Positions 18,072 through 24,756 of a stretch of 64,000 nt of DNA are shown one piece after another; the first letter of the stretch is position 1; each line of letters starts with the position of its first letter. A program made the translations under genes and the position numbers. The stretch comes from CAIYPH01 sp043744375 (lineage in GTDB: Bacteria > Pseudomonadota > Alphaproteobacteria > Acetobacterales > Acetobacteraceae): NCBI GenBank assembly GCA_043744375.1, contig JAYTUU010000052.1:1-64000 (forward strand), in the 5' to 3' direction. A model generated the notes under the pieces. The model did no database searches and was not told where the DNA came from. It saw only the letters and a program-made list of their open reading frames with translations.

Positions 18072-18920
18072 ATGACCGATCGCCCGGCGCTCGGTATTCT
18101 CGCGGGGTCCGGCCCACTGCCCGGGCGCGTCGCCTCGGCGGCCCGGGCGGCGGGGCGGGCTGTATTCATCGTCGGCCTCGAAGGCTTCGCGGAGAAGGCC
18201 GTGCTCGCTCCCTACGCGCATGATTTCGCCCGCATGGGGGCGGCCGGGCGCATCCTCGACCTGTTGCGCGCGAATAACTGCAAGGATCTCGTGCTGATTG
18301 GCCCGGTCCGCCGGCCGTCGATTTTCGACGCGCGGCCGGACGGGATGGGCGCGAAACTCCTGGCACGCGTCGGCCGCGCGGCCTTCGGTGGCGACGATTC
18401 GCTGCTGGCCGCCGTGATCAAGGTGCTGGGCGAGGAGGGTTTTTCTGTCATTGGCGCCCATGAAATCCTCACCGAGGCGCAGGCCCCGCGCGGCCTGCTG
18501 ACCGCCGCCGCCCCGGACGCGCAGGCGATGAGCGATATCGCGCGCGGCGTCGCGGTCTGCCGCGCCCTCGGGGCCGTCGATGTCGGGCAGGGCTGCGTCA
18601 TCCAGTCCGGCCTCGTGCTCGCCGTCGAGGCGATCGAGGGCACTGACGCCATGCTCGCACGCGCCAGCCTGCACCGCCGCGGCGGCGCCGGCGGCGTGCT
18701 GGTGAAAATGTCCAAACCCGGCCAGGAACGCCGTGCCGACCTGCCGACCATCGGGGCCGTGACGGTCGCGAACGCCGTTGCCGCCGGCCTGCGCGGCATC
18801 GCCTTCGAAGCCGGCGGCGCTTTGTTCGCCGAGCGCGACGCCGCCATCGCCGCCGCCGACGCGGCCGGCCTATTCCTCATCGGCATTGATGCTCAATCGC
18901 AGCAGGAGACGGCCGCATGA
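18072..18920 (+). CDS. lpxI: UDP-2,3-diacylglucosamine pyrophosphatase LpxI
   Basis: LpxI, the alphaproteobacterial substitute for LpxH, cleaves UDP-2,3-diacylglucosamine to lipid X. The 282-residue protein has the family start LGILAGSGPLPGRVA, the C-terminal-domain stretch GQGCVIQSGLVLAVEAIEGT, and ADLPTIGAVTVANA carrying the conserved aspartate. It lies directly behind lpxA, as is common in this class. What normally follows is lpxB; here an oxidoreductase gene overlaps by four bases instead. Confidence 0.94.
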   Translation: MTDRPALGILAGSGPLPGRVASAARAAGRAVFIVGLEGFAEKAVLAPYAHDFARMGAAGRILDLLRANNCKDLVLIGPVRRPSIFDARPDGMGAKLLARVGRAAFGGDDSLLAAVIKVLGEEGFSVIGAHEILTEAQAPRGLLTAAAPDAQAMSDIARGVAVCRALGAVDVGQGCVIQSGLVLAVEAIEGTDAMLARASLHRRGGAGGVLVKMSKPGQERRADLPTIGAVTVANAVAAGLRGIAFEAGGALFAERDAAIAAADAAGLFLIGIDAQSQQETAA

Positions 18921-19771
18921 AAATCGGCGCCGCGATGTTCTTCACCGACTATTCGATGACCCCGATGGCCCTCGGCAAGGCGCTCGAAGAGCGAGGGTTC
19001 GACTCGCTGTGGGCGCCCGAGCACTCCCACATCCCGGCATCCCGCGCCTCGGCCTTCCCCTCCGGCGGCGAATTGCCGAAGAAATACTACGATGCCATGG
19101 ACCCCTTCGTGACGTTGACGGCCGCCGCCTGCGCCACCACCACCCTGCTGGTCGGCACCGGCATCTGCCTGGTGCCGCAGCGCGACCCGATCCAGACTGC
19201 CAAGCTCGTCGCCTCCCTCGATCAGGTCAGCAATGGTCGCTTCCTGTTCGGCGTCGGCAATGGCTGGAACGCCGACGAGATGGCCAATCACGGCACCGAT
19301 TTCACCACGCGCCACAAGCTCGCCCGCGAGCGCATCGAGGCGATGCAGGCGATCTGGACGCAGTCCAGGGCCGAATATCACGGCGAGATGGTCAATTTCG
19401 ATCCGATCATGGCGTGGCCCAAACCGGTTCAGAAGCCACATCCGCCGATCATCGTTGGCGGCGCCTTCCCCTACGGCCCGCGCCGCGCCATCCGCTACGG
19501 CAATGGCTGGATGCCGCACCGGACACGCCCGAACTACACCGATGTCGCGGAGTTCGTTCCGCAATTCCGCGACATGGTCGTCCAGGCCGGGCGCGATCCG
19601 GCGGACGTGCCGGTGACCATCTGGGGCGCGCGCGAAGATTTTTCCCTGCTCGAACGCGACCGCGCGCTGGGTGTGGTGCGGCTCGTCGTCAGCCTCGACT
19701 CGGCGCGGGACGATGCGATCCTGCCGGAACTCGACCGCTGGGCCGCATTGATCCGCCGCCTCGGGGATTGA
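18917..19771 (+). CDS. LLM-class (luciferase-like) flavin-dependent oxidoreductase
   Basis: The 284-residue protein is a luciferase-like monooxygenase-fold enzyme of the F420/FMN-dependent group. It has an N-terminal KIGAAMFFTDYSMTP, ALEERGFDSLWAPEH, VGTGICLVPQRDPIQTAKLVASLD split over the middle, GRFLFGVGNGWNADEM, and KPHPPIIVGGAF. The TIGR03619-like subfamily has such ends. Cofactor and substrate cannot be read from the sequence. It overlaps lpxI by ATGA, so it is probably transcribed with the lipid A genes, in the slot where lpxB is usually found. It ends right at the edge of accessory island 1. Confidence 0.88.
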   Translation: MKIGAAMFFTDYSMTPMALGKALEERGFDSLWAPEHSHIPASRASAFPSGGELPKKYYDAMDPFVTLTAAACATTTLLVGTGICLVPQRDPIQTAKLVASLDQVSNGRFLFGVGNGWNADEMANHGTDFTTRHKLARERIEAMQAIWTQSRAEYHGEMVNFDPIMAWPKPVQKPHPPIIVGGAFPYGPRRAIRYGNGWMPHRTRPNYTDVAEFVPQFRDMVVQAGRDPADVPVTIWGAREDFSLLERDRALGVVRLVVSLDSARDDAILPELDRWAALIRRLGD

Positions 19772-19873
19772 TCACGCAGCGCGGACGTTGCGCGGCGCGC
19801 CGGCAACCCCGCGGGTGAACTGGCGGGCAATGTTGGCGGCTCCGAGGATGCCGTAGCGGAGCGGGGAGGGCAT
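19772..19873 (-). pseudogene. Truncated 5' end of a Gfo/Idh/MocA oxidoreductase gene
   Basis: This 33-codon minus-strand frame begins MPSPLRYGILGAANIARQ and continues FTRGVAG, nearly identical to the first 25 residues of the complete oxidoreductase at 57991-59019, then diverges after about base 19800 and stops. It is the edge of a duplicated block and cannot encode a working dehydrogenase. It shows that the block was copied from a locus like that at 58946-60016. Confidence 0.85.
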
Positions 19874-20841
19874 GGTCGGCTCCTGGATTTTCGGGAGAAT
19901 GCGGCAGTCCGGAGGGATCGACCAGGGGATATTTATTACGAATTAGTAACAAAATGCTCGTGCATCTGCGGCTGGTGCGGCATTCCCGGGAGGCGGCGCC
20001 GGGGGTGGCCAGGGCGGTGGGCGCAGGAGAGCGGGCGGCGTGGCCGGCCGGGGCGCGTTGGGCGGGTTGGTGAATGGATGCCGGGCATGCGGCGCGAGGT
20101 CGGCGGGGGTGTGCGCCGGCGGCTGGTCCGGCGACTGGTCCGGCTGTGCCATGCGTGCGGTGCGCGGGGCGCTCGGCGGGTTGGGTTGGCGCGCGGGCCG
20201 GTTGGCGGGCGGCGTGCGGGGTTGGCTGTCCTGGCACGGGCGGTTGGGCAAGGCGGGCGGCAGGCCGGCGGTCTGGAAGAAAGCCAGCAGGTGGGCGAGG
20301 CCATCGCGCAGATGGCCGATTCGCCGCCAAACTGGCCCGGCCCAGGCGCCGAACAGACGCTGGCGCAGGGCGAGCAACGGCGTGGCGGGGGCCAGCATTG
20401 CATCCAGGCACAGGATGATCGCCTCCAGCACACGACACAGAGCCGCCGCGTCGGAGGCGCCAGGCCGGGGTTGGGGGGGAGCAATGTTCATATTGTGTTC
20501 CTAGCAAACCGCTACGCCGGACGCAAGGAAATTTTTCCTCTAAGCGCTATTTTTTCCGTGGTGCGATGCGGGAGAAGCGGACGCCGAGACTGATACTGGC
20601 CGAACCGCCGGCGATGGGGGCGGTGAAGGATCGCGACGCCGGGTGCGGGCACGCTGCCGCCAGTGAGCGCGGCGCCCCCGCGCGCGCCGGGCTGGGGGAG
20701 CGGCATGGGCAGGCAGTTGCGGGGGGCGACGAGTGCGACGGCGATGCAGCAGGCGCTTTGCACCGCCTGGGCATGCGCGGGCGCCTTCGAGCGGGATGGG
20801 CAGAGAGTGGACAGCCGTATCGACGAGACAGCTTCGAATGC
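19800..20841. repeat. Duplicated ~1.04-kb module, copy 1
   Basis: From CCGGCAACCCCGCGGGTGAA at 19800 to CGAATGC at 20841 this block matches 58946-60016 with scattered substitutions and small indels. It holds the first 25 codons of an oxidoreductase, its upstream region, an unknown gene (19943-20491) and some 350 bases upstream of that gene (20492-20841). In that last part I see no convincing gene, although both copies keep the words GCGATGGGGGCGGTGAAGGA and GCAGGCGCTTTGCACCGCCT. The right end coincides with the start of IS5-family sequence. Confidence 0.9.
19943..20491 (-). CDS. Unknown protein with conserved N-terminal helical part and Pro-rich tail, paralogue 1
   Basis: I do not recognise this 182-residue protein. 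It starts MNIAPPQPRPGASDAA, has a probable helical domain at about residues 12-80 (ALCRVLEAIILCLDAML, FGAWAGPVWRRIGHLRDG, LAHLLAFFQTAG), then a Pro/Ala/Arg-rich tail of roughly 100 residues ending AFCY. There is no signal peptide and no obvious catalytic motif. AGGA seven bases ahead of the ATG is a good ribosome-binding site, conserved in the second copy. The paralogue at 59020-59643 differs by an in-frame 12-base insertion and many codon changes, which favours real coding. Extreme GC content could still produce an open frame by chance in the tail. Confidence 0.55.
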   Translation of the reverse strand: MNIAPPQPRPGASDAAALCRVLEAIILCLDAMLAPATPLLALRQRLFGAWAGPVWRRIGHLRDGLAHLLAFFQTAGLPPALPNRPCQDSQPRTPPANRPARQPNPPSAPRTARMAQPDQSPDQPPAHTPADLAPHARHPFTNPPNAPRPATPPALLRPPPWPPPAPPPGNAAPAADARAFCY

Positions 20842-20865
20842 TTGAGAGTCCGTCCGGAAACTCCT

Positions 20866-21169
20866 TCAACGATTGCATAATCTCCGGGTCATGAGCCGGA
20901 TCGACGCAAGCTTGAGGAATGACAGCGCATTTCGTGTCCGGTTCTCGAAATCCTTGGCCAAACGCCGGCACCGGCCGAGCCACGCGAACGTCCGTTCGAC
21001 CACCCAACGGCGTGGCAAAACGACGAAGCCTTGAGCCGCGTCTGAGCGCTTGATGATCTCGACCTGCATTTGCGTCAGGAGCTGCGCCACACCTTGCTCG
21101 AAGATCGGCCCCTGGTAGCCACCATCGGCAAATACCTTGCGCAGAAACGGGTAGAGGCCGAACAGCGCA
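20866..21169 (-). pseudogene. IS5-family transposase, C-terminal remnant
   Basis: About 100 codons remain: FLRKVFADGGYQGPIFEQGV, later RRWVVERTFAWLGRCRRLAK and DFENRTRNALSFLKLASIRL. These are the last aspartate region and the Y/W-x-x-E-R glutamate signature of IS5-type DDE transposases. The N-terminal half is missing because the inverted repeat of another element begins at 21170. The bases 20842-20865 (TTGAGAGTCCGTCCGGAAAC and on) probably include the terminal inverted repeat of the IS, which would place its end exactly at the right border of the duplicated module. Confidence 0.9.
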
Positions 21170-21192
21170 GTATTATGTAGCAACCGCCACCA
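21170..21192 (+). repeat. Left terminal inverted repeat of the IS1595-like element
   Basis: This 23-base sequence is the exact reverse complement of 23204-23226. It is followed by ACGGAGCGGAAGC and the upstream region of the first passenger gene. Confidence 0.85.
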
Positions 21193-21236
21193 CGGAGCGG
21201 AAGCGGAGTGCCCGGCCTTCGGGGTAGCCTCCGGGC

Positions 21237-21671
21237 ATGAAGATCGCCATGAACGCCCTGCGGCGCAAGCACGCCATGCTCCTCGGCCAGATCGAAGCCG
21301 CCGAGCGTGCGATTGAACCGCTCCGCGCCAAGTTCGTGCTGGCAGACGCCACCATGCTCCTGTTCGAGCCCGACGCCGAGCCAATCCTGATCCCAGGCGT
21401 GCGGCCAATCAAGCGCTGCCAATGGTTCAAGCATGGCGAACAGAAGCGGCTTTGTGTCCGCGCCCTGCGCGAGGCTGACGCGCCCCGGACTACCACCCAG
21501 GTTGCCCGCTACGTCATGGCGGCGAAGAAGCTGCCCGAGGATGGGTTGCCGAGCCTGGGTGTCATCCGCCGGCAGGTTCGCATCGTCATGTGCCGCATGG
21601 AGAAACTGCGGGCCATTCGGCGGATCGTGGAGGCGCCGGATACGTGGTGGGAGTTGGCGGGTGGAGATTAG
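21237..21671 (+). CDS. Unknown passenger protein of the IS1595-like element (144 aa)
   Basis: I cannot assign a function. The 144-residue protein starts MKIAMNALRRKHAMLLGQIE and looks helical at its N-terminus (AAERAIEPLRAKFVLADATM), with a basic middle (RPIKRCQWFKHGEQKRL) and a C-terminal half that resembles a winged-helix or coiled region (TTTQVARYVMAAKKL, then RRQVRIVMCRMEKLRAIRRI). Its GC content matches the host, unlike the next genes. It sits 45 bases inside the left inverted repeat, where IS1595 elements can carry accessory genes; a role in transposition or as a mere passenger is inference. A hairpin follows its stop. Confidence 0.7.
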   Translation: MKIAMNALRRKHAMLLGQIEAAERAIEPLRAKFVLADATMLLFEPDAEPILIPGVRPIKRCQWFKHGEQKRLCVRALREADAPRTTTQVARYVMAAKKLPEDGLPSLGVIRRQVRIVMCRMEKLRAIRRIVEAPDTWWELAGGD

Positions 21672-21675
21672 TAGC

Positions 21676-21706
21676 CTCGGCTACGGCGACGTAGCCGTAG
21701 TCCGAG
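21676..21706 (+). terminator. Hairpin after the first passenger gene
   Basis: CTCGG-CTACGGC (21676-21687) pairs with GCCGTAG and CCGAG (21694-21706) around the loop GACGTA, with one unpaired T. No T-run follows, so it may act as a weak terminator or a transcript-end stabiliser. The next 290 bases (21707-21996) are AT-richer than the surroundings; a 75-codon plus-strand frame from 21707 and a minus-strand frame across it are both possible, and neither is convincing. Confidence 0.4.
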
Positions 21707-21996
21707 ATGGAGACACAAGCTCAGCAGTTGCCGATCACGAAAATGTCATATATAAAATTGACCGATTCAAAACAACGGGTTGTCACGATTCCCCATGCCT
21801 TAGCCCCAGATTTTGATTCCCTACTTGCGATTCGAACTTGCAGATTCGTACAAGGCAAGTGGAACCGGACGGTTTTGGATGGGAGCCTTGACACTTTCGC
21901 GGGACGCTGTAATCGACACCGTCCCCAAATATAGGGGTGAATACCAAGTTTGCACCCCGATCGCTGGTTCGCCAGCCACAGGGAGAGGATAGAGTT

Positions 21997-22233
21997 ATGT
22001 CGCACCAAAAAACCAGCGTCCGTGGTCGTGAAGACCCGGGAGGGAAAAGCGCGGTCGATTCGGCTTTCAATTGGGAGCATCTAATCAAGCAGGTCGTTGC
22101 TCGCTTTGCTCGCGGCAACATCTCCGCTCAAAATGCACGCATCCTTCTCCCGGCCGAGCAGGCGAGCGAGAACGCTTTGGCTAGGCGCATTGCGCGGAAA
22201 TGGAAAGCACGCGGCGAGCGGAAGGCGGCTTAA
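21997..22233 (+). CDS. Small unknown passenger protein (78 aa)
   Basis: The protein begins MSHQKTSVRGREDPGG and has a helical, basic second half (LIKQVVARFARGNISAQNAR, then ARRIARKWKARGERKAA). The ATG at 21997 is preferred because GGGAGAGG lies ahead of it; a GTG at 21937 would add 20 residues. It ends eight bases before the likely GTG start of the next gene, so the two probably form a pair. Its size and charge would suit a DNA-binding or antitoxin-like protein, but that is only a guess. Confidence 0.5.
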   Translation: MSHQKTSVRGREDPGGKSAVDSAFNWEHLIKQVVARFARGNISAQNARILLPAEQASENALARRIARKWKARGERKAA

Positions 22234-22241
22234 TACTACGA

Positions 22242-22931
22242 GTGGCGATTAGAACGGCGTGCGCTGGGGACGAATCTGTGATAGATGACAGTGAAGTGGA
22301 GGCGGCCTTTCGCCTGCTCATCCAAGAGTGGAACGTTGCGGAGCGCCGCATCAAGAAGGCTGAGCATGTTCGCGCCGGTGAAGTTGTGGCGTCCGCGATT
22401 TTTGAGCTTCGCTATGCGGGTCGGAAGGTTATGGATGCCGTCCAAATTCTTCTCTCGGGTGATTGGAAAACGAATGAAGAGCGCCGCCGGCTCGTTCTGA
22501 CATATTTGGCCGACGCCACTGAAGATTGCGTCAAGGCTAAGCATGACGCGATAGACTCTATGCTGGATTTCAGCACAAGGTGGTTTTACGAGACCGAAAG
22601 AATATTGAGTCTGGGTAGCTTAGTGAAATTTTTCCCCGATTACGTGAATATCACATCGGAAATCAGCGAAATACAAGAAAATATTGCGGCGTCTAGAGAG
22701 AATAGAATTGATTCACGCGATGGAATTTATGACGATATAGAATCGACAAAATTAGAAAGTATTCTAAGTCTTTTTCAGAACATGCGAAACTCCCATAAAA
22801 GAGTAACAGCGGCGGTTCGTAAAGAGCGTTGTGTTGAGAGATTTCTGATCTGGTGCGCTATAATTGGTACAGTTTTGGGGGTTGTGGGAATTGCGGCGGC
22901 CTATTGGATGTGGAAGCATCCTATTTCATAG
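22242..22931 (+). CDS. Unknown AT-rich membrane-anchored protein (about 229 aa)
   Basis: I do not recognise this gene. The predicted protein is mostly helical and charged (AFRLLIQEWNVAERRIKKAE, then VLTYLADATEDCVKAKHDAI) and ends with one hydrophobic membrane segment (CAIIGTVLGVVGIAAAYWMW) and a short basic tail. There is no signal peptide, so it would be tail-anchored with its bulk in the cytoplasm. The DNA is clearly AT-richer than the genome and uses codons such as ATA, AGA and AAT that its neighbours avoid, indicating recent transfer. The start is uncertain: GTG 22242, ATG 22200 (overlapping the previous gene) or GTG 22275. Its position in a cargo slot of a mobile element would suit a defence or toxin function; nothing in the sequence proves it. 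Confidence 0.65.
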   Translation: MAIRTACAGDESVIDDSEVEAAFRLLIQEWNVAERRIKKAEHVRAGEVVASAIFELRYAGRKVMDAVQILLSGDWKTNEERRRLVLTYLADATEDCVKAKHDAIDSMLDFSTRWFYETERILSLGSLVKFFPDYVNITSEISEIQENIAASRENRIDSRDGIYDDIESTKLESILSLFQNMRNSHKRVTAAVRKERCVERFLIWCAIIGTVLGVVGIAAAYWMWKHPIS

Positions 22932-22949
22932 CTAATATTCATTACGACG

Positions 22950-23204
22950 TTAAGCCGCCTTCTGCGCCCGTTGTCAGTAGCCTGACCGATCCACGCTCGG
23001 CCGGCTGGCCATCGCCAAGGCGACGACGTTGCGAACCTGCGTCCCGTTGGGCACGCGGCGGTTGTCCTCGCGCCACGAGGCTTCCTGCGCATAGCGGATC
23101 AAGTAGCTGCCCGCGATGTGGTGATGATGCCCGATCTCGGCCCGGCGCATCCGGCTAAAGAATTCTTCGGCGCCGTTGGTGTAGACGCCCGTCGATTTCC
23201 CTAT
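22950..23204 (-). pseudogene. IS1595-family (ISXO2-like) transposase, C-terminal remnant
   Basis: Reading inward from the right inverted repeat, the frame gives GKSTGVYTNGAEEFFSRMRR, then AEIGHHHHIAGSYLIRYAQE and NRRVPNGTQV, which is the C-terminal part of ISXO2-type transposases with the conserved asparagine/glutamate segment TN..E.FF. The N-terminal two thirds are deleted up to the repeat. Near the end a TGA interrupts the frame where a tryptophan codon is expected (GY-stop-QRAQKAA); the original stop is TAA at 22952. Confidence 0.8.
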
Positions 23205-23226
23205 GGTGGCGGTTGCTACATAATAC
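23204..23226 (-). repeat. Right terminal inverted repeat of the IS1595-like element
   Basis: Exact reverse complement of 21170-21192, ending ...GGTTGCTACATAATAC. The dispersed A/T-palindrome repeat begins two bases further on. Confidence 0.85.
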
Positions 23227-23228
23227 CG

Positions 23229-23365
23229 GAACAGGGCAGATTTCCTGACCTAATGGGATAGAGCTACCTCAGGGCGGCTGCCCTCGGGACTCCGCAGCCA
23301 AACGGATAGACGTTTTTTGGTTCTTTTTTTCAAAAAAGAACAGCGCTTCTTTTTGTCGAGGGCCA
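23229..23365. repeat. Dispersed repeat, family B, copy 1
   Basis: The element starts GAACAGGGCAGATTTCCTGA, continues through ACCTCAGGGCGGCTGCCCTC and GGGACTCCGCAGCCAAAC, and contains the A/T palindrome TTCTTTTTTTCAAAAAAGAA at 23321-23340. Related copies lie at 61094 and 62105. It fills most of the gap between island 1 and rluB. The palindrome followed or preceded by T-runs could terminate transcription from either side. Bases 23366-23473 beyond it hold no gene that I can support. Confidence 0.85.
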
Positions 23366-23473
23366 ACGCGCATGGCGCCGGGCACCCTGGAAGCCGCATC
23401 CGGAGTGCTGTAGGAAGTGGTGGATGTTCCATTGTCGTTTGATGATTATGTATCAGCATAATCCGATTTTATC

Positions 23474-24205
23474 ATGACCGAAGCCGGCGAGCGCATCGCC
23501 AAGTGGCTCGCGCGCGCCGGTGTGGCCAGCCGGCGGGATGCGGAGAAGCTGATCGGCGAAGGGCGGGTCAAGCTCAACAACGCGCTGGTCACCCACCCCG
23601 CCACCTTCATCACCGAGGGTGATCTGGTGACGGTGAACGGCACCCTCGTCGCCCCCACGGCGGCCGAGAAGCGTACGCGGCTGTTTCGCTACCACAAGCC
23701 GCCCGGCCTCATGGTCACCCACAAGGACCCCGAGGGCCGGCCGACCGTGTTCGACCAGTTGCCCAAGCACCTGCCCCGTCTCGTCAGCGTCGGCCGGCTT
23801 GACCTCAACAGCGAAGGGCTGCTGCTGCTGACCAATGACGGCGCGTTGGCGCGCCATCTCGAACTCCCCGCCACCGCCTGGCTGCGGCGCTATCGTGCGC
23901 GTGCTTTCGGCGAGGTGGATCAGGCGGCGCTGTCGGCCCTGGCCAAGGGCATCACCGTCGATGGCGAGCGCTACGGCCCGATCGAAGCGGCGTTGGACAG
24001 CCGCAAGGGCGACAACCTCTGGATTACCGTGGCCCTGAAAGAGGGACGCAACCGGGAAGTCCGAAAGGTTCTTGCCCATCTCGGCCTGAAGGTTTCGCGT
24101 CTCATTCGTGTCGCCTATGGGCCGTTCCAGCTTGGTCTGCTGCCGAAGAACAACATCGAGGAAGTGCCGGCCAAGGTTTTGCGGGAGCAGGTGAAGTTCC
24201 CGTGA
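23474..24205 (+). CDS. rluB: rRNA pseudouridine synthase (RluB/RsuA family)
   Basis: The enzyme converts a uridine in rRNA to pseudouridine. The 243-residue protein has an N-terminal S4 RNA-binding domain (RIAKWLARAGVASRRDAEKL) and the catalytic domain with VGRLDLNSEGLLLLTNDG, where the aspartate of the GRLD motif is the nucleophile, and the C-terminal EGRNREVRKV with RLIRVAYGP. Which of RluB, RluE, RluF or RsuA it equals is judged from length and the S4 domain; RluB is most likely. The ATG at 23474 is the first good codon. The stop overlaps rsmD as GTGA. Confidence 0.92.
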   Translation: MTEAGERIAKWLARAGVASRRDAEKLIGEGRVKLNNALVTHPATFITEGDLVTVNGTLVAPTAAEKRTRLFRYHKPPGLMVTHKDPEGRPTVFDQLPKHLPRLVSVGRLDLNSEGLLLLTNDGALARHLELPATAWLRRYRARAFGEVDQAALSALAKGITVDGERYGPIEAALDSRKGDNLWITVALKEGRNREVRKVLAHLGLKVSRLIRVAYGPFQLGLLPKNNIEEVPAKVLREQVKFP

Positions 24206-24756
24206 GGATCATTTCCGGCCGCTGGCGTGGCCGGACGCTTCTCTCTCCCGCGGGCGCCGCCACCCGCCCCACCGCCGATCGGGTACGGCAGGCACTATTC
24301 GACATGATCGCCCATGCCCCCTGGGGCGGAGTTCCGGGAAAAACAGTGCTCGACGCTTTCGCGGGCACCGGCGCGCTCGGGTTGGAGGCGCTGTCACGCG
24401 GCGCCGCGCATGCGTGGTTCATCGAGCAGGACCGCGCTGCCCTGGCCGCCCTGCGCGCCAATATTTCGTCCGTTGCAGCCGGCAACGCCACCGTGCTCGC
24501 GGGTGACGCGACCCGCCCACCACGTGCGCCGGCGCCGTGCGATCTGGTGTTTCTTGACCCGCCTTACGGCAGGGATCTCGGCCCGCGCGCGGTCGCGGCG
24601 CTCGATGAAGCCGGCTGGATCGCGGCGGACGCCGTCATCGTGCTCGAACTCGGCCGCGACGAGGCACTGCCGGAACTGGGCCAAATGCTCGCGGACCGCG
24701 CGTACGGCGCGGCGCGGATCACCGTTTGGCGGCCGAGCCTATTGCGGAAAGACTGA
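24202..24756 (+). CDS. rsmD: 16S rRNA (guanine966-N2)-methyltransferase
   Basis: RsmD methylates G966 of 16S rRNA with S-adenosylmethionine. The 184-residue protein begins with MRIISGRWRGRTL, has TRPTADRVRQALFDM, the SAM-binding VLDAFAGTGALGLEALSRGA, and the catalytic motif DLVFLDPPYG. The GTG start at 24202 overlaps the rluB stop. Its last 38 bases overlap the convergent decarboxylase/racemase gene on the other strand. Confidence 0.95.
   Translation: MRIISGRWRGRTLLSPAGAATRPTADRVRQALFDMIAHAPWGGVPGKTVLDAFAGTGALGLEALSRGAAHAWFIEQDRAALAALRANISSVAAGNATVLAGDATRPPRAPAPCDLVFLDPPYGRDLGPRAVAALDEAGWIAADAVIVLELGRDEALPELGQMLADRAYGAARITVWRPSLLRKD

Larger units (their letters stand above)
21170..23226. mobile_element. 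IS1595-like element with passenger genes and broken transposase
   Basis: The element is bounded by perfect 23-base inverted repeats (21170-21192 and 23204-23226), beginning GTATTATGTAGCAACCGCCA. Inside are three plus-strand genes and, against the right repeat, a minus-strand fragment of an ISXO2/IS1595-type transposase. It interrupts an IS5-family transposase. No eight-base target duplication is visible (ACAGCGCA on the left, CGGAACAG on the right), so it may be old or rearranged. With its own transposase broken it could move only if a related transposase acted in trans. Confidence 0.75.

Noticed and set aside
20566..20880. Plus-strand open frame in the shared part of module copy 1
   Set aside because: In copy 2 the same frame is broken by a stop (near 59870) and an indel, so it is unlikely to be a gene.
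21707..21934. 75-codon gene after the first IS1595 passenger gene
   Set aside because: No ribosome-binding site, odd composition and an overlapping minus-strand frame of greater length; left as unassigned.
23366..23473. A tRNA or small RNA gene before rluB
   Set aside because: No cloverleaf or conserved small-RNA feature could be drawn; no tRNA or rRNA gene was found anywhere in the window.
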